DNA from: Panulirus ornatus
Taxonomy: Eukaryota; Arthropoda; Malacostraca; Decapoda; Palinuridae
DNA: 64,000 bases
Direction: 5' to 3'
Assembly (NCBI RefSeq): GCF_036320965.1
Contig: NC_092225.1
Location: 36,335,699-36,399,698, forward strand
Shown: positions 1-10,407 of the stretch, piece by piece
Numbering within the stretch: the first letter of the stretch is position 1
Layout of the letters: each line of letters begins with the position of its first letter
Program-made: the position numbers and the translations under genes
The notes under the pieces: model-generated
Told to the model about the DNA's origin: nothing
Seen by the model: only the letters and a program-made list of their open reading frames with translations
Database searches by the model: none

Positions 1-545
1 TTCCCCAGTTTCTCTCCCTCCATTACCCTTCCACTCTGCTTCCCCATGTCACAAGTGGTCCTCATCTCACACCATTCCATTTAATCATATTATTCTACAC
101 TCATATTCTTTCCACATGCCAAAGTATTAAATTTTGCCCACTCTATTGCTCCAAAATTCATTCCCTTTGCATTCACTGCCATACTAAATCTCTCATACAC
201 CCCCCTCATTTTTTTTCTTCATTTGACCAAGTCACAACATGTGCTACTCTCAAATAGCGCGTTTCCACAGCCTGGATTCTTGACCTCTATGACTCATTCC
301 ATGTCCAAGTTTCGGCTGCATAGTTAAGGATCGGGAGGGCTATGCTTTCCCTTAATCCATTCTTCATTAATATACTTACATCTCTACCCTTCAGTATTGT
401 ATTAGGGGACCCAATGACTCTACCATGTACTGTTGTCTCCCTCATCTCTCCTTCCATATCACCAAACTTACCCAAGATAGCTCCTAAATATTTAAATCCT
501 GTCACCTCTTCCAGTCTTTCTCTCCCCATATCTGAGATAGTTTAG
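1..545 (-). pseudogene. Decayed LINE reverse-transcriptase fragment (older family)
   Basis: The minus strand has an 80-codon open stretch (529 to 287) reading like the region after the reverse-transcriptase core of non-LTR retrotransposons: an FKYLGAIL motif near residue 12, then SIALPILNYAAETWTWNES. This matches the FxYLG and LxYGxExW pattern that follows the FADD motif in LINE polymerases. The frame stops at a TAG (289-287), but the same frame continues past it with RSRIQAVETRYLR, so the stop is a nonsense change in an old copy. Lower coordinates still read recognisably (for example MAVNAKGMN) with further stops. The wording differs from the young LINEs at 10.8-17.1 kb, so this is another family or a much older branch. 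It runs off the window's left edge. No function is expected. Confidence 0.7.
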
Positions 546-1542
546 TACATTTTCTTCTTTCACTCTAAAAAGCTTTGCAAAATCTATCCAATCAAAGAAA
601 AAGTTGGAAATATTGAAAAGGAAAAGTTTACTGGATAAAAAAGAATTCATGACTGAGATTTCCCTGAAAAATAAGATCAAGGATAACAGTAGATACTGAA
701 GAAGAATGGTTAAGTTCTGATATGGAGGTATTGTACCTTACTATACAAACTATGCAATCCAATCTAGTTTCCCAACACGAGACTCCACCCTAGCCTGCCT
801 CAATGTAACCCAGAGACTAATTCAAAGATGTTGAATGGAAGGCATAATTGATGGCTAACAATCTTCCAATAGAGCCATGGTTTTTCAACATTCCTACTAG
901 ACTTCATTGTTATTTTCAGTGGCAATTTAATAAAAATTCTCTTTTCCCCCAAACTTCTATGCCTATTTAACAAAATTTCTAACAACTTTTCATCTTCAGT
1001 GTAAGCAGAAAAATATTACCAAAGATGGCATTACTGAAATATCACAGGTTAATACTTTTCAACAATGATTATTCTGCCGACAAATCTAATGAATATTACC
1101 AGTTTGGCCAAATTGCATTGAATATCAAGTAATTTGGTTTTGTAAAGGCAGTGCAGTATTTTGAGAACACAGTGACAAAAAAGTGGTAGGGTTTAATTTG
1201 AAAGTAACATATTCTATAATGTTAAATAAGGTAACAATGGTGAGGGGCCCATCGTGGAACAGCCTTCTATGATATGAGCACCAGGGAAAATATCAGGTTA
1301 ATCAAGGTACATGAAATAGAACCATTTGTAACAAATCAACAAAACCCATGAATACCTTACCTAACCTCCATAGCATCCAAGATTACTGCAATCAATAATT
1401 TATTGATTTAGCTTCTCATTGGGAGATGACTACATATTAATCAGGTGCTTTACAAACCTTCTTTTGATTACACATTCATCTGCACAGAATGACTTTTTTG
1501 AAAAACATTGAATATGGCAAAAGAAGTATGTCCTGAAAATCA
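546..1542. other. AT-rich non-repetitive stretch, no gene recognised
   Basis: I see no convincing coding region, RNA gene or repeat here. A possible minus-strand 25-bp exon (acceptor-like ttgattgcag near 1385, donor GTAAGG near 1360) is too short to support. A locally less AT-rich patch at about 1235-1290 is open in one minus frame but has no clear splice signals. It may be intron or flank of the minus-strand gene whose exons begin at 8.4 kb. Confidence 0.4.
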
Positions 1543-4500
1543 CATTTCAAAAAAAAATGCATGTAACAGTATTTTTTCAAAAAATCAAGAAAAATCCAAG
1601 GCAATAATAATAATAGTTTTGCGTTTTTTTTGCTCAGATTTTCAACTTCCTCAAATTTTAATGAAAATCCGTGTATAGATGTTATTTTATATGGTATTTA
1701 AGTATTTGGAGTCAAAAGACTGTAATTCATAACATTAACAGTTTAATTAGCACCTGGACGAATTATGATAAAATTTAAATGCTAATTACTCGACTAATTA
1801 TACGAATTTTTAGATTTTGACCACAGATTCGTTTTCAGCATACATAAAGTTAACTATGCTGAAAATTTCAAGAAAATCTATTTCATAAAAAAAAATAAAG
1901 AAAAATCCCAGGCTAAAGCCTTGGATTTTTTTTGCTCAGATTTTAATGAAAATCTGTGTATAGATGTTATTTTATATTGTATTTAATTATTTGGTGTCAA
2001 AAGACTGTAATTCATAATATCAACTGGACTAATCATGATGAAATCTAAGTGCTAATTACTCGACTAACTATGCGAATTTTTAGATTTTGAACACAGATTC
2101 CTATTGAGCATACATAAAGGTATCTATGCTGAAAATTTCAAGAAAATCTATTTTTAAAAAAAATCAAGAAAAATCCAAAGCATTTTGTTGATCAGATTTT
2201 CAACTTCCTCAGATTTTAATGAAAATCTGTGTAGAGATGTTATTTTATAAGGTATTTAAGTATTTGGAGTCAAAAGACTGTAATTCATAATATTAACCGT
2301 TTAATTAGCACCTGGACTAATTACGATAAAATTTAAATACAAATTACTCGAGTAATTATACGAATTTTTAGATTTTGACCACAGATTCGTATTCAGCATA
2401 CATAAAAGTATCTATGCTGAAAATTTCAAGAAAATCTATTTTTATAAAAAAAATCATGATATTGCACCTGGACCAATTATACATTTAAATGCTAATTACT
2501 CAACCAATTATACGAATATTTAGATTTTGGCCACAGATTCGTATTAAGCATACATAAAATCATCTACGCTGAAAATTTCAAGAAAATCTATTTAAAAAAA
2601 ATCAAGATTTTTTTTGCTCAGATTTTCAACTTCCTCAGATTTTAATGAAAATCTGTGTATAGTTGTTATTTTATATTGTATTTAATTATTTGGTGTCAAT
2701 AGACTGTAATTCATAATATTAAGCGTTTAATTAGCACCTGGACTAATTATGATGAAATTTAAATGCTAATTACTCTACTAATTATAATAAGTTTTAGATT
2801 TTAACCACAGATTCGTATTCAGCATATATAAGAGTATGTATGCTGAAAATTTAAATAAAATCTATTTTTTCAAAAAATCAAGAAAAATATATTTCCAGGC
2901 TATATATATAGCCTAGGATTTTTTTTTGCTCAGATTTTCAACTTCCTCGGATTTTAATGAAAATCAGTGTATAGATGTTATTTTATATTGTATTTAAGTA
3001 TCTGGTTTCAAAAGACTGTAATTCATAATATTAACCGTTTAATTTGCACCTGGACTGATCATGATGAAATTTAAATGCTAATTACTCGACTAATTATGCG
3101 AATTTTTAGATTTTCATCACATATTCGTATTCAGCATACATAAAAGTATCAATGCTGAAAACTTCAAGAAAATCTATTTTTTCAAAAAAATCAAGAAAAA
3201 TCAAAGGAATTTTTTTTCTCAGATTTTCAACTTCCTCAGATTTTAATGAAAATCTGTGTATAGATGTTACTTTATGTGGTATTTAAGTATTTGGAGTCAA
3301 AAGACTGTAATTCATGATATTAAACGTTTAATCAGCACCTGGACTAATTATAAAATTTAAATACTAATTACTCGAGTAATTATACGAATTTTTAGATTTT
3401 GACCACAGATTCGTATTCAGCATACATATAAGGATGTATGCTGAAAATGTCAAAAAAATCTATTCTTTCAAAAAAAATCAAGAAAAATCCAAGGACTTGC
3501 ATTTTTTTGCTCAAATTTTCAACTTCCTCAAATTTTAATGAAAATCAGTATATAGATAGTATTTCATATGGTATTTAAGTATTTGGAATCAAAAACCTGT
3601 AATTCATGATATTAACCGGATAATTAGCACTTGGACTAATTAGGATAAAATCTAAATGCTAATTGCTCAACTACTTATACGAATTTTAAAATTTTGACCA
3701 CAGATTCCTATTGAGCATACATAAAAGTATCTATGCTGAAAATTTCAAGAAAATCTATTTAAAAAAAAATCAAGAAAAATCCGAGGCATTGTCTTTTTTT
3801 TTTTGCTCAGATTTTCAACTTCCTCAAATTTTAATGAAAATCTGTGTAGATATGTTATTTTATATGGTATTTAAGTATTTGGAGTCAAAAGGCTGTAATT
3901 CATAATATTAACCGTTTAATTAGCACCTGGACTGATTGATGAAATTTAAATGCTAATTACTCGACTAATTATGCGAATTTTTAGATTTTGACCAAAGATT
4001 CGTATTCAGCATACATAGAAGTATCTATGCTGAAAATCTCAAGAAAATCTATATCTTTAAAAAAAAATCAAGAAACATCCCAGAAATATATAGCCTTGCA
4101 TTTTTTCTGCCCAGATTTTCAACTTCCTCAGATTTTAATGAAAATCAGGGTATTGATAGTATTTTATATGGTATTTAAGTATTTGGAGTCAAAAGACTGT
4201 AATTCATAATATTAACCGGTTAATTATTACCTGGACTAATTATGATAGAATCTGAATGCTAATTACTCGACTAATTATAAGAATTTTTAGATTTTGACCA
4301 CAGATTCGTATTCAGCATACATAACAGTGTCTATGCTGAAAAGTTCAAGACAATCTATTTTTTCAACTTCCTCAGATTTTAATGAAAATCTGTGTATAGA
4401 TGTTATTTTATATTGTATTTAAATATTTGGTGTCAAAAGACTGTAATTCATAATATCAACCGGTTAATTAGCACCTGGACGAATTATGAAGAAATTTATA

Positions 4501-6353
4501 TGCTAATTACTGGACTAATTATGCGAAATTTTAGATTTTGACAACATATTCGTATTCAGAATACATAAAAGTATGTATGCTGAAAATTACAAAACCTATT
4601 TTCTTAAAAAAAAAATCAAGAAAAATCCAAGGATTTTTTTTCCTCAGATTTTCAACTTCCTCAGATTTTAATGAAAATCTGTGTATAGATGTTAATTTAT
4701 GTAGTATTTAAGTATTTGGAATCAAAAGACTGTAATTCATAATATTAATCGTTTATTTAGCACCTGGACTATTTATGATAAAATTTAAATACTATTTACT
4801 CGATTAATTATTCGAATTTTTAGATCTTGATAACAGATTCGTATTCAGCATACATAAAAGTATCTATGCTGAAAATTTCAAGAAAATCTATATTCTCAAA
4901 ATAATCAAGAAAAATCCAAGGCTATTTTATTTTATACCTTGCATTTATTTTTTTGCTCATATTTTCAACTTCCTCAGATTTTAATGAAAATCTGTGTATA
5001 GATGTTATTTTATATTGTATTTAATTATTTGGTGTCAAAAGACTGTAATTCATAATATCAACCGTTTAATTAGCACCTGCACTATTTATGATGAAATTTA
5101 AATGCTAATTACTCGAGTAATTATGCGAATTTTTAGATTTTGACCACAGATTCGTATTCAGAATACATAAAAGTATCAATGCTGAAAATTTCAAGATAAT
5201 CTATTATTTGAAAAAAAAAAAAACAAGAAAAATCCAAGGCTAGCCTTGCATTTTTTTGCTCAGATTTTCAACTTCCTCAGATTTTAATGAAAATCTGTGT
5301 ATAGATGTTAATTTATGTGGTATTTAAGTATTTGGAGTCAAAATACTATAATTCATAATACATGAAAGTATCTATGCTGAAAATTTCAAGAAAATCTATA
5401 TTTTCAAAAAAAATCAAGAAAAATCCAAGGCTATATACCGGAAATTTTTTTTTTTGCTCAGATTTTCAACTTCCTCAGATTTTAATGAAAATCAGTGTAT
5501 AAATAGTATTTTATATGGTGTTTAAGAATTTGGAGTCAAAACACAGTAAATCGTGATACTAACCAGTTAATTAGCACCTGGACTAATTATGATAAAATCT
5601 AAATACTAATTACTCGAGTAATTATACGAGTTTTTAGATTTTGACCACAGATTCGTATTCAGCATACAGAAAAGTATCTATGCTGAGAATTTCAAAATAA
5701 TCTATTTTTTCAATAAATCAAGAAAAATCCAAGGCAATACTATTGCCTTGCGTTCTTTTTTTTCTTTTGCTCAGATTTTCAACTTCCTCAAATCTTAATG
5801 AAAATCAGTGTATAGATAGTATTTTATATGGTATTTAAGTATTTGGAGTCAAAAGACTGTAATGCATGATGTTAACCGGTTAATGAGCACCTGGACTAAT
5901 TATGATACAATTTAAATGCTAATTACTCGAATAATTATAGGAATTTTTAGATTTTGACCACATATTCCTATTCAGCATACATAAAAGTATCAATGCTGAA
6001 AATTTCAAGTAAATCTATTTTTTGAAAAACAAAACAATAAAAATCCAAGGCTATATACAGGGAATTTTTTTTTACTCAGATTTTCAACTTCCTCAGATTT
6101 TAATGAAAATCTGTGTATAGATGTTAATTCATGTGGTATTTAAGTATTTGGAGTCAAAAGACTGTTTTTTATAATATTAAGCATTTAATTAGCACCTAGA
6201 CTAATTATGATAAAATTTAAATACTAATTACTCGAGTAATTATACGAATTTTTAGATTTTGACCACAGATTCGTATTCAGAATATAGAAAAGTATCAATG
6301 CTGAGAATTTCAAGAAAATGTATTTTTTCAAAAAAATCAAGAAAAATCAAAGG

Positions 6354-6354
<1 letters not shown>
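1543..6354 (+). repeat. Satellite array A (about 300-bp monomers, diverged)
   Basis: The stretch is a head-to-tail array. The anchor gctcagattttcaacttcc recurs at about 1632, 2627, 2931, 3213, 3509, 3805, 4109, 4640, 4960, 5270, 5460, 5770 and 6073, mostly 280-305 bp apart, with some shortened monomers. Each unit also carries tcaaaagactgtaattcat, ttaattagcacctggac, gctaattactcgactaat and a hairpin-forming TTCAGCATA/TATGCTGAA pair (for example 2392-2400 with 2413-2421). A palindromic segment lies just before the anchor. Monomers differ by many substitutions and indels, so the array is old and poorly homogenised compared with array B. The 60-73 codon open frames inside it (for example 3711-3905, 3988-4209) are monomer by-products. 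Confidence 0.95.
2895..2917. repeat. Palindrome with (TA) core in array A monomer
   Basis: GGCTATATATATAGCC (2898-2913) is a perfect palindrome. It sits where other monomers have different palindromes: CAAGGCTAGCCTTG at 5235-5248, and arms CAAGGCAATA/TATTGCCTTG around one base at 5730-5750. Confidence 0.8.

Positions 6355-6430
<76 letters not shown>
6355..6430. repeat. (TA)38 microsatellite
   Basis: This is an uninterrupted TA tract starting inside the palindromic segment of an array A monomer (aaggcta then TA). It leads straight into a 19-nt T run that is the reversed poly(A) tail of the adjoining minus-strand LINE piece. Confidence 0.97.
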
Positions 6431-6448
<18 letters not shown>

Positions 6449-6642
6449 TGCTTTGTCGCTGTCTCCCACGTTTGCGAGGTAGCGCAAGGAAACAGATGAA
6501 TGAAATGGCCCAACCCACCCCCATACACATGTATATACATACACATACGCACACGCAAATATACATACCTACACAGCTTTCCATGGTTTACCCCAGACAC
6601 TTCACATGCCTTGATTCAATCCACTGACAGCACGTCAACCCC
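6431..6642 (-). mobile_element. LINE 3'-UTR fragment with poly(A) tail, minus orientation
   Basis: A T run (6431-6449) is followed by the reverse complement of the LINE 3' region: gtcgctgtctcccacgtttg, gcgaggtagcgcaaggaaac, the CA/TA-rich middle and ttccatggtttaccccagac, ending near gcacgtcaaccccgg. The same sequence follows the ORF stop of the plus-strand LINEs at 15503-15690 and 16917-17102. The piece is truncated at its 5' side (6642), where a plus-oriented LINE begins, so the 3'-UTR sequence appears twice as inverted arms around 6643-7043. Confidence 0.9.
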
Positions 6643-7222
6643 GGTTGTATGGTTGCGAGGCGTGGGATATGGATAGAGTTGTGCGCAGGAGGATGGATGT
6701 GCTGGAAATGAGATGTTTGAGGACAATGTGTGGTGTGAGGTGGTTTGATCGAGTAAGTAACGTAAGGGTAAGAGAGATGTGTGGAAATAAAAAGAGCGTG
6801 GTTGAGAGAGCAGAAGAGGGTGTTTTGAAATGGTTTGGGCACATGGAAAGAATGAGTGAGGAAAGATTGACCAAGAGGATATATGTGTCGGAGGTGGAGG
6901 GAACGAGGAGAAGTGGGAGACCAAATTGGAGGTGGAAAGATGGAGTGAAAAAGATTTTGTGTGATCGGGGCCTGAACATGCAGGAGGGTGAAAGGAGGGC
7001 AAGGAATAGAGTGAATTGGATCGATGTGGTATACCGGGGTTGACGTGCTGTCAGTGGATTGAATCAGGGCATGTGAAGGGTCTGGGGTAAACCATGGAAA
7101 ACTGTGTAGGTATGTATATTTGCGTGTGTGGACGTATGTATATACATGTGTATGGGGGTGGGTTGGGCCATTTCTTTCGTCTGTTTCCTTGTGCTACCTC
7201 GCAAAAGCGGGAGACAGCGACA
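6643..7222 (+). mobile_element. 5'-truncated LINE: C-terminal ORF plus 3' UTR
   Basis: The open frame at 6645-7043 encodes the last 132 residues of the LINE protein. It starts at YGCEAWDMDR and includes RRRMDVLEMRCLRTMCGV, LKWFGHMERMSEER, RRSGRPNWRWKDG and ends ..DVVYRG before TGA. The same C-terminus is found in the longer copies at 11034, 15502 and 16918. The 3' UTR runs to gagacagcgaca at 7222 and joins the satellite anchor gctcagattttc directly, without a poly(A) tail. Everything upstream (endonuclease and polymerase core) is missing, so it cannot move itself. Confidence 0.92.
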
Positions 7223-7490
7223 GCTCAGATTTTCAACTTCCTCAAATTTTAATGAAAATCTGTGTATAGATGTTAATTTATGTGGGATTTAAGTATTTGG
7301 AGTCAAAAGACTGTAATTCATAATATTAACCGTCTAATTAGCACCTGGACTAATTATAAAATTTAAATACTAATTCTCGAGTAATTATACGAATTTTTAG
7401 ATTTTGACCACAGATTTGTATTCAGCATACATAAAAGTATCTATGCTAAAAATTTCAAGAAAATCTATTTTGTCAAAAAAGCAACAAAGT
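7223..7490 (+). repeat. Last monomer of satellite array A
   Basis: The satellite resumes at the anchor gctcagattttcaacttcc immediately after the LINE insertion and runs for nearly one monomer, including the TTCAGCATA hairpin region (7421 onward). It ends near gtcaaaaaagcaacaaagtg. The LINE/TA block therefore sits inside one monomer, at its palindromic segment. Confidence 0.9.
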
Positions 7491-7502
7491 GCGATAAAAA
7501 AA

Positions 7503-7862
7503 AATAAATATTTTATATATTAAACTTTGTCTCTGTCTTCCGCGTTAGCGAGGTAGCGCAAGGAAACAGACAAAAGAATGGCCCAACCCACCCATATACA
7601 CATACATATACATACATACACATGTACATATTCATACTTGCTGCCTTCATCCATTCCCACCCCACCACACATGAAAGAACACCTCCCTCCCCCGCGCATG
7701 CACGAGGTATCGCTAGGAAAAGACAACAAAGGCCACAGTCGTTCACCCTCGGTCTGCTAGCTGTCATGTGTAATGCACCGAAACTACAGCTTCCTTTCCA
7801 AATCCAGGCCCAACAAAACTTTCCATGGTTTACCCCAGACACTTCACATGCCCTGGTTCAAT
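7503..7862 (-). mobile_element. LINE 3' end, variant subfamily, minus orientation
   Basis: It starts with an A/T-rich tail (aataaatattttatatatta) and then the reversed LINE 3' terminus (ctgtcttccgcgttagcgag, gtagcgcaaggaaacagac, ggcccaacccaccc). About 170 bp absent from the other copies follows (cctccctcccccgcgcatgc, tagctgtcatgtgtaatgc), then the shared ttccatggtttaccccagac and cttcacatgccctggttcaa. The extra block marks a subfamily with a longer 3' UTR. The plus-strand open frame across this stretch (7622-8122) is not a gene. Confidence 0.8.
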
Positions 7863-7902
7863 ATATAATGCAGTGGTTTTGGTGCATTACATATGACAGC
7901 TA
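7758..7902. repeat. Inverted repeat, 29-bp arms
   Basis: The arm at 7758-7786 (tagctgtcatgtgtaatgca and onward) pairs with 7874-7902 (tgcattacatatgacagcta at its end) with about 26 of 29 matches and an 87-bp spacer. The left arm belongs to the variant LINE 3' UTR. The right arm is probably a second, inverted fragment of the same sequence. Confidence 0.7.
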
Positions 7903-8340
7903 CCTTCACCTGGAACCACTCCACCTTCTCTGTCACTTAACACACATGCCTTACTCATTTCATAGAAAATCTAAGCTAGTTTTTGTAGCTTTCCTCCAAC
8001 ACCATACATTCAGAGCATACACAAAGCATGTCAACCACATCATATATTTTCTCCTGATCTATAAATTCCACACAAAGTGTTTTCTTAAGGTATATCAAAG
8101 ATTCTTCAAAGCCAGCACCTGATCGAAACAGCGTCTCCCACTTCTGAGGCCACTTTGTTCCTCCACAATCTGATGCTCTGTGCGTGCTACCCTCTATGAC
8201 AAGTCTCGTACAACTTTCCAGGTATCCTAAACAAACTTCCTCTATTCTAGTTCAAATATTCACTTTCTGTTCCCCTTGCATTTATACAATGGCACTGAAC
8301 AAGCATTCCACCAGTCCTCAGGTACCTGACCTTCAATTAT
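7903..8340 (-). pseudogene. Ancient LINE reverse-transcriptase remnant
   Basis: The plus strand matches, with many substitutions and indels, the minus-oriented LINE at 12000-12400. Examples are ttcttcaaagccagcacctg versus ttcttcaaagcaaacacctg, cacttctgaggccactttg versus cacttctgaaaccacactg, and aatctgatgctctgtgcgtg versus aatctgatgctctgtacatg. At the end, tacaatggcactgaacaagc matches tacaatggcactatgcacgc. This covers the part encoding the conserved blocks around QCGFRSGRG and IVPLYKGKG. No frame is preserved. Divergence is clearly higher than among the young copies, so this is an older insertion. Confidence 0.75.
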
Positions 8341-8368
8341 ACATACTAACAAAAACACTTAACCTTAC

Positions 8369-8479
8369 CGATTTTGAGAAACTGTTCCAGGCAAAGACCT
8401 CTGATGTTACAGAGCATGGGTCAACCAAGTCTTCAGGATCATAGTCATCAGCCACCAACGTGAACCAAGTGTCATCAAC
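8369..8479 (-). CDS. Internal exon candidate of unidentified host gene
   Basis: On the minus strand an acceptor (cgatgtaaatttcag, ending at 8480) is followed by 111 bp open in one frame, 37 codons, then a donor (TCG|GTAAGGTTAAG at 8368). The translation begins VDDTWFTLVADDYDPEDL and ends with VFAWNSFSKS. It is acidic in the middle and lacks low-complexity AT codons, unlike surrounding chance ORFs. It starts and ends in phase 0, which fits the phase-0 end of the next upstream exon (10408-10469). The frame happens to stay open into the introns (8333-8551), but the splice signals define the likely exon. I do not recognise the protein family, and no signal peptide, membrane segment or catalytic motif is visible in this piece. 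Confidence 0.55.
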
Positions 8480-9029
8480 CTGAAATTTACATCGAATTGT
8501 AGTACCGTAATAATGAAAGATATAGTGCAAGAAAAACAATGAGAGCAGCAAATGTTCATTCTGAAATTTACATCTTTACTATTCATTTATTATTAGTAGT
8601 TGCCTTGTATGACACAGGAGAGACATTAGCAGTATTTTCAATCCTGTTTTCCCCTTACCTAGTATATTCATTGCAACCAAAATCTGAAAAATATTTTCCC
8701 TTTAATACACTTTTATCTCTTAAGTAGCCTAGCCATGGAAATTTTGGGTGGTCCCAAGGATTGTGGCAAGAAAAGTTACATAGAAAAAGGAAAATGAGCA
8801 AACTGTCTATATTTCTTACTGTACACACACTTAAATTTGGTGCACTAAGTTTGCCTATCAAGTCTGTTGAATTTTGCCAAGTCTTTGTCCCTTCTCTGTC
8901 ACCACCAATCAATTATTGAGAACTATTCTCAATGCTAACAGGTCAACTGTTATATTAAAATTAGTGCACCAAAGATGTGCTAATTAGCCACTGAATGGTG
9001 TGGGGCGTATAGCAGGGCACCTTTCTAAC
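8480..9029. other. Probable intron, no feature recognised
   Basis: This is AT-rich non-satellite sequence between exon candidates. A possible 25-bp minus-strand microexon (acceptor atatttttcag, donor TAG|GTAAGG near 8661) is not convincing. The 85-codon minus frame at 8655-8912 has no coding character. Confidence 0.4.
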
Positions 9030-9165
9030 GGCACCTTGACTAGGTGGCAGGTCAAGGCACATGACCTCACCTAACCTACCAATTCCTGGAGAAATGAGCT
9101 TTATGGCCCAAACTATGGTTGCACATACACTTTTGCTGTCTGAAGACCTGCTAGTCTGCACTGCA
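9030..9165 (-). repeat. Interspersed repeat of unknown family, copy 1
   Basis: The reverse complement (tttgggccataaagctcatt, then gtgccttgacctgccacc) aligns to 9580-9680 on the plus strand (ttgggccacaaagttcattt, then ggcatgacctgccacaaagt). The two copies are inverted and about 0.45 kb apart. No tail, ORF or tRNA-like promoter box is evident, so the class is unknown. Confidence 0.5.
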
Positions 9166-9274
9166 TATCAAATTTGCATTACATTTTCATTTAACCTATA
9201 AAGGACCCCAACCAAACTAGTATGGTTTATGTTATGATGCCATACTAGTAGGGATTACTTTTATTAACATTCAC

Positions 9275-9480
9275 TCAGCTTTCTCCTTTCACAATTTTCC
9301 AAACTCAAGTCACCAACTTATGCAGTTTCTCACTTGAATCTGCCACCAGTACTGTATCATCATTAAACACACTTGCTTCCCAGGCCCTTTCATCCCCACA
9401 GGCTGCATACTCACCCCTCTCTCAAAGACTTGCATTTACCTCCCTAAATTATCCCATCTAGACATATTGAACAATGCTGA
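9275..9480 (-). pseudogene. Ancient LINE remnant (polymerase motif C region)
   Basis: It aligns to the minus-oriented young LINE at about 11715-11915: ctgccaccagtactgtatca versus cagccaccagcgctgtatca, tatgcagtttctcacttgaa versus ctgcagtttctcacatgaat, and cttgcatttacctccctaa versus cttgcattcacctccctaa. This is the segment encoding the FADD catalytic motif and its flanks. The copy has diverged too far to encode it: the codons for FADD read as aat/gat variants around 9355-9365. It is separate from the remnant at 7903-8340, because the order of the two pieces is opposite to that in an intact element. Confidence 0.75.
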
Positions 9481-9559
9481 AATAACACACTATAACAGCA
9501 CTCGCTAGACTGGATTTCAGCAGCAGCTGTTGACCAGCCATTACTGAACGTAGAGTATG

Positions 9560-9680
9560 GGTGTCATTGAGTAAATACACCAGGTGCAAATGTTGGTTGG
9601 GCCACAAAGTTCATTTCTCTGAAAATTAGCTAGTCCAGTTAGGTCACCTGGCATGACCTGCCACAAAGTCAAGTAGCTCC
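9560..9680 (+). repeat. Interspersed repeat of unknown family, copy 2
   Basis: This is the inverted partner of 9030-9165. Similarity starts near gtgcaaatgttggttgggcc and continues through ttaggtcacctggcatgacc to aagtcaagtagctcc. Confidence 0.5.
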
Positions 9681-10407
9681 TTCCAGTAATAAATTGTGAT
9701 GTCAATCATCTTTACATACCCAGCTAAAGGATCTTTCCATTTAAATTACAGCAGGAATAGGCAACTTACACAAGGAAAGATGTACAATAAAGATAAGTAT
9801 AATTAGGAATTTTTCCCAGTTCTTATTACGTTTCCCCATGAAGAAAAGAGACCTCTATTTACCAAAAAGGCACGCCTTTGAAGTCAAATGAGGATGGGAA
9901 GAATCAATACTTACTAGTGTGGCTGGGTCTTACATTAGTCAAATGAAAATGGAAAAGTACAGCAAATTTAGTAAGCAGTGCAGAGCTGCAGCTCTTCAAT
10001 CAAATACAAATGCACCTGTCCTAAATGAGCTTCACAGGGACTTTGTGCAAGCATAAAGCTGTTGGTAAGGAGAGGTTAAGCATAGCAATTTGGGGGGGAT
10101 GGGAGGTTCAAGCACAAATGTCACGTTTCTGATAGAGATTCTGCCCTCGCTGTCCTTTACAGTAAACTTCTCTAGAACTCTACTGCAACTATTTAGTTGG
10201 GCAAATTATAGAACTATAGGTTTTATATACATCTTACTTGAACATTATGGTGCGATGAACAAATGAACAAGTTTTTATTATATTTCAACAATTGAAAATT
10301 TTCAAGGTATTTGTAAGCAGCAATGAATTTTACCTCAGGTATACTTACAAAAGCCAGAGCTACAGAAATGGCCTTTAGTCTCGATTCCTGCTCCAAGTCT
10401 TGGTTAC
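9681..10407. other. Probable intron, no firm feature
   Basis: Between exon candidates. A minus-strand frame near 10190-10025 is open for about 50 codons (includes VLEKFTVKDSEGRISIRN, ends at a TGA) and looks mildly protein-like. Its only nearby acceptor (gttgcag|T) gives the wrong phase for the preceding exon, so it is not called. Confidence 0.35.

Noticed and set aside
6337..6627. Several long ORFs on both strands rich in alternating Tyr and Ile
   Set aside because: They are translations of the (TA)n tract and its flanking A/T runs. The same applies at 12418-13134, 15519-15990, 15935-16200 and 16969-17628.
7622..8122. 166-codon plus-strand ORF as a gene
   Set aside because: It runs through a reversed LINE 3' UTR and an ancient LINE remnant.
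9060..9085. cctcacctaacctacc as a telomere-like TTAGG remnant
   Set aside because: Only two imperfect units, and part of an interspersed repeat that is also present at 9640.
10018..10190. Minus-strand open stretch with VLEKFTVKDSEGRISIRN as a terminal exon
   Set aside because: The only acceptor nearby gives a phase that does not match the upstream exon.
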